From the NCBI GenBank assembly GCA_026986785.1, contig JALSNW010000005.1, positions 1-59,278 on the forward strand: a DNA stretch of 59,278 nt, read 5' to 3'. A program made the position numbers and the translations under genes. The notes below the pieces were generated by a model. The model was not told the origin of the DNA. It did no database searches and saw only the letters and a list, made by a program, of their open reading frames with translations. The stretch is from Deltaproteobacteria bacterium. GTDB lineage: Bacteria > Desulfobacterota > Dissulfuribacteria > Dissulfuribacterales > QOAL01. Numbering within the stretch: the stretch's first letter is position 1; each line of letters opens with the position of its first letter. Below are positions 45,855 to 55,678 of the stretch, piece by piece.

Positions 45855-47661
45855 AAACATGGTATCTGTGGAGGGATTGGATGCCTACACAAGTGTTGAT
45901 GATATTGACGAAGTAGAAGATTATGAGGGCCAAGAGGAGTCTGAGGAGACCTTTTCAGAGACAACCCCTCCAGAAAAGATAGCCAAATGGATCCGAGAGT
46001 CAGGCGAGGACATGAAACATGGTTCGGATATCCTGGCCACCACCATGGATCTACCCCCGGTAAACAGGGTGAAACCTGAGAATTTCATCAAGGCCTTGCA
46101 TATAGTCTTCAGTGAGTATGGCATCAACAAGATACCGGACGAGATAACGGAAGCGATTCTGCAAAGGGAATTCGAAAGCTTTGAGTTTCTCGTCCCTGCC
46201 AGGGTAAAACACCTCCAGCCAAGGCATGTGGAGATCAATACGTTTCCAGAGATCTCCACATTGACCATTAGGGGGGCAGAGCCAGTAGATGGCAATGATG
46301 GTTCTATAGAGGTTTTTTTCGACTTTCGTATCCAGCCTGGCAAGTACCTACCAGATGGAAGTATAGACTTTAGAGAGATCAACCGTTTTCCTCAGGCATG
46401 TGAAGATGAGTGCGTTTTTCGTGTCTATCAACCTACCCCAGGTTCACCTGGCACGGATGCCTATGGACTTCCTATCGCCCCAAAGCCAGGCAGCCCCTTC
46501 CCTGTGAAACCTGGAGATGGGCTCAGAGAGGAGAATGGTTATGACGAGGAACGGAAAGAGCACTACAAGGACTATTTTTGTAAGAAAGCAGGGATCATAG
46601 TATGTGAATTCGAGGGGCCTGCTGATCCACAAAACATCCGTGCCATATCCATCAAGAACGAGATAGTAGTCAAGGACATCGATTTCACCACTGGCAGTCT
46701 CAAGGGACAGGCAGGTGAGCTCAGATGCAAGGCCAATGTGTTGGTGGAAGGGGATATCAGGGGGCATTTTTCTGTGGTCATAGATGGGGCGTTGAATGTC
46801 AAAGGGGCCGTGGAGGGTGCGACCGTGGATGCCACAGGCCCAGTTGTGGCTGCATTCGTCAGGAATTTTCTTCGGTCTGGAAATGACATGGAGATAGGCT
46901 CAGCCCGAAATGCCACTCTTGTGGCAAGTCAGACGGCAAAGATCAAAAGGGAACTGGCAGAATGCCAGATAAAGGCCCCATATATACTGTTTCAACCCCA
47001 TGGGAATCCGGAGATCATGATTGGTCGGACCATCGCCGAGGCAGATATGGTGAAGGGTGGTCCCTTGAACGTGAGAAACATCTTTGAGATAGAGATCGGA
47101 AAGAGGCTGTTCGAGACCCTCGCCCAGCTCCAGAGACAATATTGTGAGCTCGAAGAGGAGGAGGTGCGGACTGCTGCAAGCCTCAGGGATAGGGGTGCGG
47201 TAATGGGAAGAAAGCTAAAGCTTGCCTCTTCCATACTCGATGATGAACAAAAGAAGTTCATCCCTGTCATCAAGCAGTTTGCCACCATGATACTGCTGGG
47301 GAAGATACCAATAGGCAAGATAAAGGAGAGGGTCCTGAATTTCGAGCAGTCCTACGGGGCTGATTTTCGCAGTATCGTAAGGCATCTCAAGTTGATGGTG
47401 GATATACAGGAACACTTGACAGAGATAACCGAGCAAAAGGATCTGCTTGCAAAGCAAAAGGAACAGGTGGAGGCTGCAATTGCTGAACTTAGTGTGGATA
47501 TAAAGGGGAGACTGGCCTCTGCTGGGCAGGTAATCGTTAGGTGTGATGGAAGAGAGAAGAGGTGGTCTCTCAAGAATGCCAATATAAAGAATTTTCATAT
47601 AGTCATGAAATACGATCCAAAAAGGGGGCCATATTTTATCGACAAGGATGGCAATGAGTAG
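45835..47661 (+). CDS. DUF342/FapA-type protein
   Basis: The 608-residue cytoplasmic protein contains the DUF342 (FapA) beta-helix region at about 250-420 (GELRCKANVLVEGDIRGHFSVVIDG, VKGAVEGATVDA, and AKIKRELAECQIKAPYI) and a long coiled coil at 420-560. The N-terminal 60 residues are acidic. FapA-type proteins act in polymer assembly or signalling in several bacteria, but no general function is settled. The ATG at 45835 lies inside the preceding gene and follows GGAG by seven bases. It ends five bases from the convergent PilZ gene. Confidence 0.8.
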   Translation: MAPENLENMVSVEGLDAYTSVDDIDEVEDYEGQEESEETFSETTPPEKIAKWIRESGEDMKHGSDILATTMDLPPVNRVKPENFIKALHIVFSEYGINKIPDEITEAILQREFESFEFLVPARVKHLQPRHVEINTFPEISTLTIRGAEPVDGNDGSIEVFFDFRIQPGKYLPDGSIDFREINRFPQACEDECVFRVYQPTPGSPGTDAYGLPIAPKPGSPFPVKPGDGLREENGYDEERKEHYKDYFCKKAGIIVCEFEGPADPQNIRAISIKNEIVVKDIDFTTGSLKGQAGELRCKANVLVEGDIRGHFSVVIDGALNVKGAVEGATVDATGPVVAAFVRNFLRSGNDMEIGSARNATLVASQTAKIKRELAECQIKAPYILFQPHGNPEIMIGRTIAEADMVKGGPLNVRNIFEIEIGKRLFETLAQLQRQYCELEEEEVRTAASLRDRGAVMGRKLKLASSILDDEQKKFIPVIKQFATMILLGKIPIGKIKERVLNFEQSYGADFRSIVRHLKLMVDIQEHLTEITEQKDLLAKQKEQVEAAIAELSVDIKGRLASAGQVIVRCDGREKRWSLKNANIKNFHIVMKYDPKRGPYFIDKDGNE

Positions 47662-47665
47662 GTTT

Positions 47666-48295
47666 TCAGTCCTTTTTTTTGTTATGTGCCTGTTCCCTTT
47701 TTTTCCTCCTGAGCCTTAGTTGCAACACCTGGCGGCTGAAGATATGTTCTATCAGCTTTTCCTGATCGTCTTCAGTAATCCATATGAATTGTACGGCAGT
47801 AAAGAATTTGTCATTTTGTTGGGCCCTTCGCACCACCTTCCCAAAGCAATTGAAGAAATAGTGTTCTGGCAACAGACCGATGTAGAGCTCGAGGATAGTG
47901 CCTGGAGTCATCTCTTTCTTGGACATGAACCCTATACCCTTTGCGCTTAGATCCACTTTGTAGACCCTGGTGCATCTGTCCTGTTGGTTCGAGGAGTCAC
48001 AGGTGTTGACAAGGTTCAAAAGGAGTGTCAATTTTTGGTCGAGTACCTCCAGTATGGCAGCAAGGTCTGAATCCTTCTCCTTGAGCCGTTTCAGGTGTTT
48101 TTTTATGCCTTTTTGCACTGTGGGATGACATGATTCCACCCAGGGGTCCCTCAGGCCCTCCATGTATTCGTTGAGCTTTTCTTCGTAGGTCTGCTCAGAT
48201 ATCTCCTTGAAGCCCATTAGCACTCTGTCTTTAATCCTTATACTTTCTCTCTTTTCCATGGCTCTGTTTCGGTCATTCTTCATGTCTTTAACCAT
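47666..48295 (-). CDS. PilZ-domain protein with helical insertion
   Basis: The 209-residue protein has an RESIR (R-x3-R) motif near residue 17 and DLSAKGIGFMS (D-x-S-x-x-G) near 115, the two c-di-GMP-binding motifs of PilZ domains. Between them lies a charged helical stretch of about 90 residues, longer than the usual 20-30, so the two halves are split or the motif pair is coincidental. A Lys/Arg-rich tail ends it. The start overlaps the motB stop (TAATG), so a role in c-di-GMP control of the flagellar motor is likely. Confidence 0.7.
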   Translation of the reverse strand: MVKDMKNDRNRAMEKRESIRIKDRVLMGFKEISEQTYEEKLNEYMEGLRDPWVESCHPTVQKGIKKHLKRLKEKDSDLAAILEVLDQKLTLLLNLVNTCDSSNQQDRCTRVYKVDLSAKGIGFMSKKEMTPGTILELYIGLLPEHYFFNCFGKVVRRAQQNDKFFTAVQFIWITEDDQEKLIEHIFSRQVLQLRLRRKKREQAHNKKKD

Positions 48296-49053
48296 TAATC
48301 CAGGGGCAGTGGCTCCTGTTCAAGGATGCCTTTTTCATCCAAGGGTCTGACCTCGAAGTTGTCTGGATTCTTTGGTTGCAGGAATACTATCTCCACCCTC
48401 CTGTTTTTGGCCCTGTGTTCAGGTGTATCATTGAGGGCCAGGGGTCGACTTGGTCCATATCCGATGGCTGCCATCCTTCGTGGATCAATGGAGTGCCTGC
48501 TCAAGAGATACACTACCACCGTTGCAGCCCTGGCTGCAGAAAGGTGCCAGTTTGACTCGAAAAGACCAGTGACAGGGGAATCGTCTGTGTGGCCGCTAAC
48601 TATGACATCTCCAGGGACAGTCTCTATTATTCCCCTTATCTTGTCCAAGATGGGCTTGGATTCGGGTTTCAACTGGTCGCTTCCTGGGTCAAAGGTGATT
48701 TCATCGTTCATACGAAGGACTACTCGATCATTGAGGGCCTCCACCTGCACCTCTCCCTTGATGAGTTCCAGTTTTATAGCAGACTTGATCTTTTCAAGTA
48801 TCACATCCACTGAGAAAACAGGATTAAAGTCCCTGGATACAATGTCGATACCCTTTGGTATATCCAGGGTGATTTCCTGTTTCTGAACCCCAAAGGCCTT
48901 TTCGAGAGAACCTGATACCTCCTTGTACATGGCAGGGTCTGTGGTGGAAAATGACAGGAGGAGGACAAAGAAACACAGGAGCAGAGACATGAGGTCACCA
49001 AAGGTGACCATCCACATAGGGGCCCCTTTGGGGCATTCACATTTCTTGCCCAT
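48295..49053 (-). CDS. motB: Flagellar stator protein MotB
   Basis: MotB has 252 residues with one N-terminal helix MWMVTFGDLMSLLLCFFVLL bearing the proton-binding Asp (D20), a plug/linker and an OmpA peptidoglycan-binding domain (VSGHTDDSPVTGLFESNWHLS, IGYGPSRPLALNDTPEHRAKNRRVEI). It anchors the stator to the cell wall. A CxC pair (KKCECPKG) at the extreme N-terminus is typical of this sub-group. It follows motA by three bases and has GGAGG before its start. Confidence 0.94.
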   Translation of the reverse strand: MGKKCECPKGAPMWMVTFGDLMSLLLCFFVLLLSFSTTDPAMYKEVSGSLEKAFGVQKQEITLDIPKGIDIVSRDFNPVFSVDVILEKIKSAIKLELIKGEVQVEALNDRVVLRMNDEITFDPGSDQLKPESKPILDKIRGIIETVPGDVIVSGHTDDSPVTGLFESNWHLSAARAATVVVYLLSRHSIDPRRMAAIGYGPSRPLALNDTPEHRAKNRRVEIVFLQPKNPDNFEVRPLDEKGILEQEPLPLD

Positions 49054-49056
49054 TGT

Positions 49057-49821
49057 TTAACTTCCCTCCTCGCTGGATCCCCTGGCCTTGGGAGGCAGAA
49101 AGGTCTTGAGTAGTTCTTCCAGTACCCGGGGATTGAGGCCTTTTTGAAGGCCCAATACCCCTTCCAGAACGAGCCTCTTGTTCAATTCTTCTTCTTGGCT
49201 TCTTCTCTTTAGTTTGTCGGCAATGGGTAGGGCAATGAGGTTGGCCATGATGGCACCATAGAGGGTCGTAAGAAGTGCTACGGCCATTGCAGGGCCGATG
49301 CTCGAAGGATCGGACATGTTGCCAAGCATGTTCACCAGGCCTACAAGGGTTCCGATCATCCCAAAGGCTGGTGCCGCATCCCCTATGGCATCGAAAATAC
49401 CCTTGCCAAGGCCGTGTCTTTCCAGGGTTAGGTCGATCTCCTTTTCAAGTACGTCCTGGATAAATTCTGCTTCGTGTCCATCTACACAATACATTATGGC
49501 CTTTTTGAGGAACGGGTCGTCGATTGGCTGTTTCTCCAGCTTAAGTAGCCCTTCCTTTCTGGCTATATTGGAAAGGGTTACCAGTTCCTGGATTATCTCT
49601 TCAGGTGGGCGTGCCTTTGCAAAAAATGCCTTCATCGCAACGCTCATGCTGTTGAGGATATCTGGAAGGGTGAAGCGTATGAAGGTTGCGGCAGTAGCGC
49701 CGCCAACCACTATCAATATGGAGGGGACGTCTACAAAGGCAGTCAATGATCCGCCCAGGAGAATAGCACTGACAATTAGAACCATGCCGGCGACAAGGCC
49801 GATTACAGTCCCGATATCCAT
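49057..49821 (-). CDS. motA: Flagellar stator protein MotA
   Basis: MotA has 254 residues with four membrane helices and a cytoplasmic loop: MDIGTVIGLVAGMVLIVSAIL, VPSILIVVGGATAATFI, then GDAAPAFGMIGTLVGLVNML and AMAVALLTTLYGAIMANLIALPIADKL, the last two with the MotA/PomA signatures. It forms the proton channel with MotB. The N-terminal sequence is closer to PomA/MotA of the short-loop type. No other flagellar genes are in the window. Confidence 0.94.
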   Translation of the reverse strand: MDIGTVIGLVAGMVLIVSAILLGGSLTAFVDVPSILIVVGGATAATFIRFTLPDILNSMSVAMKAFFAKARPPEEIIQELVTLSNIARKEGLLKLEKQPIDDPFLKKAIMYCVDGHEAEFIQDVLEKEIDLTLERHGLGKGIFDAIGDAAPAFGMIGTLVGLVNMLGNMSDPSSIGPAMAVALLTTLYGAIMANLIALPIADKLKRRSQEEELNKRLVLEGVLGLQKGLNPRVLEELLKTFLPPKARGSSEEGS

Positions 49822-49879
49822 AAAAGTATAAAAATCCCCCTTTGATTATTCGTTCAGATGGCTCGGTTTATCTTTTCTC

Positions 49880-52800
49880 CTAATCGGAAGATTGGGGATT
49901 ATTGATAAGGGGGTATTGGAGTGTATTCAGAAGATTATTGATTTTTTTAAGGGAGGCCTTACCCCTGACTGCAAGTTCTGGAGCGAATATTACAACCATG
50001 AATTCCCAGATACAGAGCTCGAGTTCCTGGAGATTTTTCATGTCTGCCCCATGGGGAGGGATGTCTTTTTGTCTAATTCTTTCCAAGACAGGAAGAAATT
50101 GTTGGAATCTTTTCTGCTTTTCCAGGTCCCGGGCAGGGTTTTCCAGGGCACGCTGTATCCTGGTTTCCAGTGCCCTGACAAACCTGGGCATCTGAATGAT
50201 GAATTCCAGATCTCGATCCATTGGAAAGCGTTCATCGACAAGAAGTTTCGTCAATTGATCTATTTGGCTCAACACCCTTGTGCCATAGCCACCAGGCAGT
50301 GGCCTCTGGTCTATCTTGATCCTTTCTCCCAGATAACTCTCAAGGGTAGAAACAACCCTGTGTATATGTGAGACAATGGTGTGGCACTCCCTTACAAGAG
50401 TTTGTCTGATCTGCCTTGCCCTTTCTTGAAATTCAAGACAAGAAGGTAGTTTGTCCCATGTGCCAAAACATCTGGAGCATACAAGCTCCAGAATATTTAC
50501 CTCGAGTTGTTCAGGCGCCAGGAGATATCTGGGCCACATGGCCCTTATATGGGGCCTTCTGGAGAGGACATCTTGGAGCATCTTTTTTACTTCCTTGTTG
50601 ATAAAGGATATCTCCTGCCTGAGTTCCCTCTGTAACAGGCATTGTAAGCCAGACCTGCTTTTTTCAAGGGCCTTTTCACGGCTGGGGAAGAGTCTTAGCC
50701 ACACTTCATTGCCTTTTCCGTCTCCTGGAACGATAGCCGGATAGGCCCTGATCCTGATTCCATTAACCATGCCCACATCTATCACTTTTGGAATCTTGTC
50801 GAGGTCAGTTGTATCCATCCTTTTTTCCCAACTGGCACAAGCCCTTTCCCAGCATGGCAGGCCGAGTAGTTTGTCTCTGGAGTGTTCGAGGTATTTCTCC
50901 TTGAGGTATGAAATATCCCTGGACGCCTCGATTACCTGGTTTTTCTCGTCGAGTATCTCCACCCTCATCCTCAGGTGAGGAGGCAGCTCTGGCACTTGGG
51001 CCAGGTCTTTGTAGGTCAGCTTCGTGTGGAGGATGGTAGAAAGCTCCTCGACGAGGATGTCTCTGAAGCTGCCTGTCTTGCCAGTGATGTTGTTGCAGAT
51101 TTGGGAAGCCATCTTGTCATAGTCGAAGATGTTGGCCCTGATATTTTTGGGTAGGTGCCTCAGGATGAATTTTACCTTTTCCTCCAAGAAGCCAGGTACC
51201 ATCCATTCGAGCACTGTTGTATCTATTTCACCAATGAGCGCCAGGGGGATGCCTATACTGATCCCGTCTTCCTCCATACCAGGGCAGAATCTATAGGTGA
51301 GGGGGAGGTCATTGCCAGATATCTCGATATGTCCCGGATAGAGAAGGTTGGCCGTTTGCTTCCTGTCATGTTCAAAGAGTTTGTCCTCCTGCAATCTCAG
51401 GTAGTGATCACGGCCTGCCATGGCCTTTATTGCCTTTCTGAGGTCCGTCTCGTCCCTGATCTCCATCCCTGAATCTTTTTCAAGCCTGAAAAGACCTCTC
51501 ATAAAGAATTCCTCAAGTGCTTCTTGGTCTATCAATGAACCAATGTTTCTCGTCCTTTCTTCAATGTCTTTCAGCCTGTTCAGTACCTCTCGGTTGTGTT
51601 CATTGAAGCCAAACCTGTTTTTCAAGGCACATGCGGCCAGCCCCTCCGAGATGAGGAGCCTTCTTGCCAGTTCGGGCTCTACCCTCTTCAGGGAGACAGG
51701 CCTCCCTGATATTATGGTAAGGCCATAAAGGGTGACTTTTTCAGTGCAGATAGCCTCTCCCCTGCTACTTGACCACCTGGGTTCAAGGTATGAATATTTG
51801 CAAAGGGGGCGCCCGAACTCTTCGATCCATTCTGGTTGTATAGGGGCTACAGTCCTGGCATAGAGCCTCGAGGTCCTGATCTGTTCAGCAGACACGATCC
51901 ATTGAGGCCCTTTTCTGAACAGGCTGGAACCTGGAAATATGGCCAATTCTTTACCCTTGGCACCCGTGTATATATTGGTCTCCTTCTTAAAGGCGATGTT
52001 TCCAAGAAATCCAGAAAGTACACACCTGTGGATCGCATCTCTCAAGGGCTGGTCAGGCTTTGCGGTAATACTTTTAAAAAGTTTTTTATCTATCTTTTGT
52101 TTCGAGATTTTTATGTCGTTTAATGTTGATAGGAGCTGGTCGAAGATATCTTCCCACTCCCTCATCCTCGGGAATGAGAGGAAGTGTTGTCGGCAGAATC
52201 GCCTTAGGGCATTGTTGCCAAAACCCCTCTTCTTCATGGATATCCATAGGTCCCAGAGGTTTATCCAGGTGATGAAATCACTGGATTCGTCTTGAAACAT
52301 CCCATGAGCAGCCGTGGCCTCTGCCTCCTTTTCAACGGGTCTTTGCCTTGGGTCCTGGATGGAAAGTGCAGAGGCTATAATGAGCATCTCCCTGAGACAG
52401 CCCTGCCGTACAGCCTGTATGAGCATCCTTGAAAGCCTTGGATCAAGAGGCAGTCTTGCCATCTTTTTCCCAAGGCCAGTAAGTCTTTCCCCCGAGTCCA
52501 TTGCCCCAAGTTCCTTCAGGGTGTGTATGCCTTCCCTTATGGCGCTCTTCTGGGGGCTGTCCACAAAGGGAAATATGTCAACTGGTCCTTGGCCAAGATA
52601 CAATAGCCTGAGGATAACTTCTGCAAGATTGCACCTGAGGATCTCGGGCGGGGTGAAATCAGGGCGACAAAGGTAGTCCTCTATGGAGTAGAGTCTCAAG
52701 CAAAGGCCAGACTCTATCCTTCCTGCCCTACCAGTCCTTTGATCTGCACTGGCTTTGGATATCTTGGTTATGGGAAGGGCCTTTGTATGGGTATTGACGT

Positions 52801-53737
52801 TATAGCTTGAGATGCGAGCTAGACCTGAATCCACCACATATCTGATGCCAGGGACAGTAATGGAGGTTTCTGCAATATTTGTGGCCAGGATGATCTTTTG
52901 CTTGGGGGATGGAGAGAAGATCCTTGCCTGATCTCTTGATGAAAGACGTGCAAAAAGAGGTAGTATTGAACATTCTTCTTGTAGACAGCCTGCCAGTATG
53001 TTTTTGGTCTCAAGGATATCCCGTTCCGTGGGTAGAAATACCAGGATATCACCGGAACGGTCTGTTGTTCGTATTTTCTTCACGGCCCATTTCACTTGTT
53101 CCTGGAGATCATTCTTTCGCCCACGGCCCATTGTCAATGGATCTACATGGATCACCTCCACAGGATAGGTCCTTCCCTCGACCTCTACCACCGGGGGATT
53201 GTCGAAAAAACGCTCGAATTTTTCAACCTCCATGGTGGCAGATGTGATGACGAGTTTGAGGTCTTTTCTCCTGGCAAGAAGCCGCTTCAACATGCCAGCG
53301 AGCAGGTCTATGTTCAGGCTCCTTTCATGGGCTTCATCGAGGATCACGGTATCATAGGCATAGAGGAATCTATCAGATTGCATTTCGGCCAAGAGCATGC
53401 CATCGGTTACGAATTTTATCTTGGTAGCTCTACTGGTCTTGTCATGAAAGCGGATTTTGTATCCCACCACATCTTTTCCAAAAGATGAATCTCTAAGCTC
53501 CTGGGCAACCCGCTTGGCTACGGATATGGCAGCCAGTCTTCTGGGCTGTGTACACACGATGCGGCCCTTTGTGCCTCGCCCTGCCGCGAGACAGATCTTG
53601 GGTAGTTGGGTGGACTTTCCGGAACCGGTCTCACCCGTGACAATCACTACCTGGTTGTGCTTTATGTGATGGACCAGCCTGGTCCATGATCTACAAATCG
53701 GTAGTCCAGGCTGGCATTTTATCCTGTTGGAGCGCAA
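49880..53737 (-). CDS. hrpA: ATP-dependent RNA helicase HrpA
   Basis: HrpA is a DEAH-box helicase of 1285 residues, as in Escherichia coli (1300), where it helps resolve stalled ribosomes. Motif I GETGSGKS lies at 35-42, DEAH at about 128 (VILDEAHERSLNIDLL), then SATMEVEKF and the C-terminal RecA motifs TNIAETSITVPGIRYVVDSG and QRTGRAGR. The HA2, OB-fold and DUF3418 regions follow. The start is a TTG without a clear ribosome binding site, 20 bases from the upstream gene's stop; an alternative start further in would remove little. Confidence 0.93.
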   Translation of the reverse strand: MRSNRIKCQPGLPICRSWTRLVHHIKHNQVVIVTGETGSGKSTQLPKICLAAGRGTKGRIVCTQPRRLAAISVAKRVAQELRDSSFGKDVVGYKIRFHDKTSRATKIKFVTDGMLLAEMQSDRFLYAYDTVILDEAHERSLNIDLLAGMLKRLLARRKDLKLVITSATMEVEKFERFFDNPPVVEVEGRTYPVEVIHVDPLTMGRGRKNDLQEQVKWAVKKIRTTDRSGDILVFLPTERDILETKNILAGCLQEECSILPLFARLSSRDQARIFSPSPKQKIILATNIAETSITVPGIRYVVDSGLARISSYNVNTHTKALPITKISKASADQRTGRAGRIESGLCLRLYSIEDYLCRPDFTPPEILRCNLAEVILRLLYLGQGPVDIFPFVDSPQKSAIREGIHTLKELGAMDSGERLTGLGKKMARLPLDPRLSRMLIQAVRQGCLREMLIIASALSIQDPRQRPVEKEAEATAAHGMFQDESSDFITWINLWDLWISMKKRGFGNNALRRFCRQHFLSFPRMREWEDIFDQLLSTLNDIKISKQKIDKKLFKSITAKPDQPLRDAIHRCVLSGFLGNIAFKKETNIYTGAKGKELAIFPGSSLFRKGPQWIVSAEQIRTSRLYARTVAPIQPEWIEEFGRPLCKYSYLEPRWSSSRGEAICTEKVTLYGLTIISGRPVSLKRVEPELARRLLISEGLAACALKNRFGFNEHNREVLNRLKDIEERTRNIGSLIDQEALEEFFMRGLFRLEKDSGMEIRDETDLRKAIKAMAGRDHYLRLQEDKLFEHDRKQTANLLYPGHIEISGNDLPLTYRFCPGMEEDGISIGIPLALIGEIDTTVLEWMVPGFLEEKVKFILRHLPKNIRANIFDYDKMASQICNNITGKTGSFRDILVEELSTILHTKLTYKDLAQVPELPPHLRMRVEILDEKNQVIEASRDISYLKEKYLEHSRDKLLGLPCWERACASWEKRMDTTDLDKIPKVIDVGMVNGIRIRAYPAIVPGDGKGNEVWLRLFPSREKALEKSRSGLQCLLQRELRQEISFINKEVKKMLQDVLSRRPHIRAMWPRYLLAPEQLEVNILELVCSRCFGTWDKLPSCLEFQERARQIRQTLVRECHTIVSHIHRVVSTLESYLGERIKIDQRPLPGGYGTRVLSQIDQLTKLLVDERFPMDRDLEFIIQMPRFVRALETRIQRALENPARDLEKQKRFQQFLPVLERIRQKDIPPHGADMKNLQELELCIWEFMVVIFAPELAVRGKASLKKINNLLNTLQYPLINNPQSSD

Positions 53738-53757
53738 TTCAGATGTTCGCAGGGGGT

Positions 53758-54399
53758 TCAGATGAGGTTATTCAGATAGGGATTAGTCTTTTTTTGGTTT
53801 CCCAGGGTATCTGTGGGCCTTGGACCATAATCATGGCCTGGCAGGACTATAGTTTCATCAGGCAGGGGCAGGATCCTCTCCTTGAGGGATTTCATCAAGG
53901 TGTTCATATCCCCCCCTGGCAGATCCGTTCTCCCAACCGCATCGATGAAGAGTGTGTCACCAGTAACCAGATATCCATGTCCAAACAGGCAGACAGAGCC
54001 AGGTGAATGGCCTGGGGTATGGATCACCTTGAAGCGCAACCTCCCTACTTCGATCTCTTGTCCGTCTTCCAGGTATCCGTCAGCAGGGGGGGCTGGCTCA
54101 AACCCCCAAGACCTGAACATTTCCACGATTTGGGGTTCTCGAAAGAGTATATCATCATCCCTGTGCATGTACACCGGGGCACCTGTCAGGGCCTTCATGC
54201 GTGCATTTCCACAGGTATGGTCTGGATGCCCGTGGGTATTGACTATTGCCTTGAGATTCAAGGTCGACTCCTTGATGTTTCTCGATAGGAGTTCCTCGCT
54301 GCCTGCTGGATCAATGATTATGGCCTCTTTGGTATGGGGACAACCTATGATATAGGCCCTCACCTGTAATGGCCCTACGGTGTATTCCTCAAGTATCAT
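53758..54399 (-). CDS. Glyoxalase II-like metallo-hydrolase
   Basis: This 213-residue metallo-beta-lactamase-fold protein has HGHPDH (in VNTHGHPDHTCGN), HTPGHSPGSVCLF, GDTLFIDAVGRTDLPGGD and LPGHDYGP, as in small hydroxyacylglutathione hydrolase-like enzymes. The substrate cannot be named. A longer frame begins at 54486 but overlaps yacG; the ATG at 54399 follows AGGTG and begins the conserved fold. It lies directly upstream of hrpA. Confidence 0.85.
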   Translation of the reverse strand: MILEEYTVGPLQVRAYIIGCPHTKEAIIIDPAGSEELLSRNIKESTLNLKAIVNTHGHPDHTCGNARMKALTGAPVYMHRDDDILFREPQIVEMFRSWGFEPAPPADGYLEDGQEIEVGRLRFKVIHTPGHSPGSVCLFGHGYLVTGDTLFIDAVGRTDLPGGDMNTLMKSLKERILPLPDETIVLPGHDYGPRPTDTLGNQKKTNPYLNNLI

Positions 54400-54451
54400 G
54401 TTCACCTGCCTATTTCTTGCCTGTCTATATCCGTCAAGTATCTTCAAGGTA

Positions 54452-54685
54452 TTAATTGACTGTCTTTTCCTCGGCCTCGGTGTCAAGATTCAGGTATGAT
54501 GGTGGTGAAGGGATACGATATTCTCCCTTTAGCCAAGAACCAAGATCTGCCATTTGGCACCTCTTGGAACAAAAGGGCCTGTATAGATTGGTACGAAAAT
54601 CTACCTCTTGCCCACATCTTGGACACCTTCTAACCGTGTCTTTTCTTGTTTTCATACTATCCAATGAGATGGTCATGCTCTTCAT
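54452..54685 (-). CDS. yacG: Zinc-binding DNA gyrase inhibitor YacG
   Basis: A small zinc protein with the C4 finger CPRCG and FCSKRC, followed by [16 protein letters not shown], the YacG signature. In Escherichia coli YacG binds GyrB and blocks DNA binding. Three possible ATG starts exist (54685, 54676, 54655); the innermost would give a protein of 67 residues closer to the usual length. Confidence 0.88.
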   Translation of the reverse strand: MKSMTISLDSMKTRKDTVRRCPRCGQEVDFRTNLYRPFCSKRCQMADLGSWLKGEYRIPSPPSYLNLDTEAEEKTVN

Positions 54686-54711
54686 TCACAAGTAACGACT
54701 AATACGACAAG

Positions 54712-55377
54712 TTACAACAGAGAGGGTTTTCTGCGCCTCTTTCTGCTGGAAAACAGGCCAAGGAGCCAGCCTATCAAAAGGACGCCTCCCCCTGCCAGGA
54801 ACCATTTTACATTGGAATTTGCCTCGAGATTATTCACCCTTTGCCTCAATGAGATAAGCTGTGCGTTGGCCTGGCTCAATCTTTTTTGGGTTTCGGAAAG
54901 CATTTTTTTTGTCTGGACCACATTGGCCGCATCTTGTTTGAGACTTTCATAAGCGCTCTTTATGCTGTCCCTCTCAGAGATGCATCTTGTCAGTTGTTTT
55001 TTGAAGTCCGAGCCTGTCTCAGAGAGTTGGTCCATCTCTTGTTTCAGTTTCTGATACCTCTGTCTGAGTGCTTGATTTTGCTTTCTCAACGCCTCGAGTT
55101 GCATCTTGGCAGGCGGGCTTTGGGTGAGATACCTCCGCAAGATCCAACCTTCCTTGCCACGAGGGGTCCTTACAAAGGCCCATGCGTCCTCCTCTTTGAG
55201 CAATTCTACCTGGGTACCATCTGCCAAGATGGCTATAATTTTTCTGGTATTGCCCTTTCCTGTCCTCAGGGGGACTTCGCTGGATGGTGCTACATAAAGG
55301 CTGGATGCAAATACATCTGCTGTAACAATAGTCAGAAAGAGAAAGATCAATAGGGGGATTTTTGTACTCATATCCAT
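54712..55377 (-). CDS. SH3-domain and membrane-anchor protein (TIGR04211-like)
   Basis: This protein of 221 residues has a signal peptide (IPLLIFLFLTIVTADVFA), an SH3b domain (YVAPSSEVPLRTGKGNTRKI, then WAFVRTPRGKEGWILRRYL), a long coiled coil (about 90-190) and a C-terminal membrane helix (WFLAGGGVLLIGWLLGLF) with a basic end. This is the YgiM/TIGR04211 layout, thought to act in the cell envelope. The start is uncertain: ATG 55377 or 55371, or GTG 55398. Confidence 0.85.
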   Translation of the reverse strand: MDMSTKIPLLIFLFLTIVTADVFASSLYVAPSSEVPLRTGKGNTRKIIAILADGTQVELLKEEDAWAFVRTPRGKEGWILRRYLTQSPPAKMQLEALRKQNQALRQRYQKLKQEMDQLSETGSDFKKQLTRCISERDSIKSAYESLKQDAANVVQTKKMLSETQKRLSQANAQLISLRQRVNNLEANSNVKWFLAGGGVLLIGWLLGLFSSRKRRRKPSLL

Positions 55378-55678
55378 TAGATTAGTGTATCCTTTCACAA
55401 TCGGATTTCAAGGCATCCAAAGATCCGACACCTTTTATGATAACTTGTAGTGTCCAGGACATTTTAGGTGAAAAAAAGCAGCATGCAACTCAAAAAAAGA
55501 AAAATCTTGGGAAACACCTGTAATTCATTGGGTTTTGCTCCTTTTTCTATTGCGTTTAGAATATGGCAGACGTATAAAATCTCTAACCTTGATTGTGGAG
55601 TATGTTTAATGCCTCAGATAGGGTTAGGTATAGGGTTGGAGTTTTTTCGATCCGCAAGAACAAGCAGGAGGAAATCTT
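55378..55678. other. Divergent intergenic region before the TRAP-type binding protein
   Basis: This gap of about 300 bases lies between divergent genes. A rightward frame (55468-55872) overlaps the next gene out of frame and is not supported. I see an AGGAGG at 55669-55674 for the next gene and no clear promoter. Confidence 0.5.
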
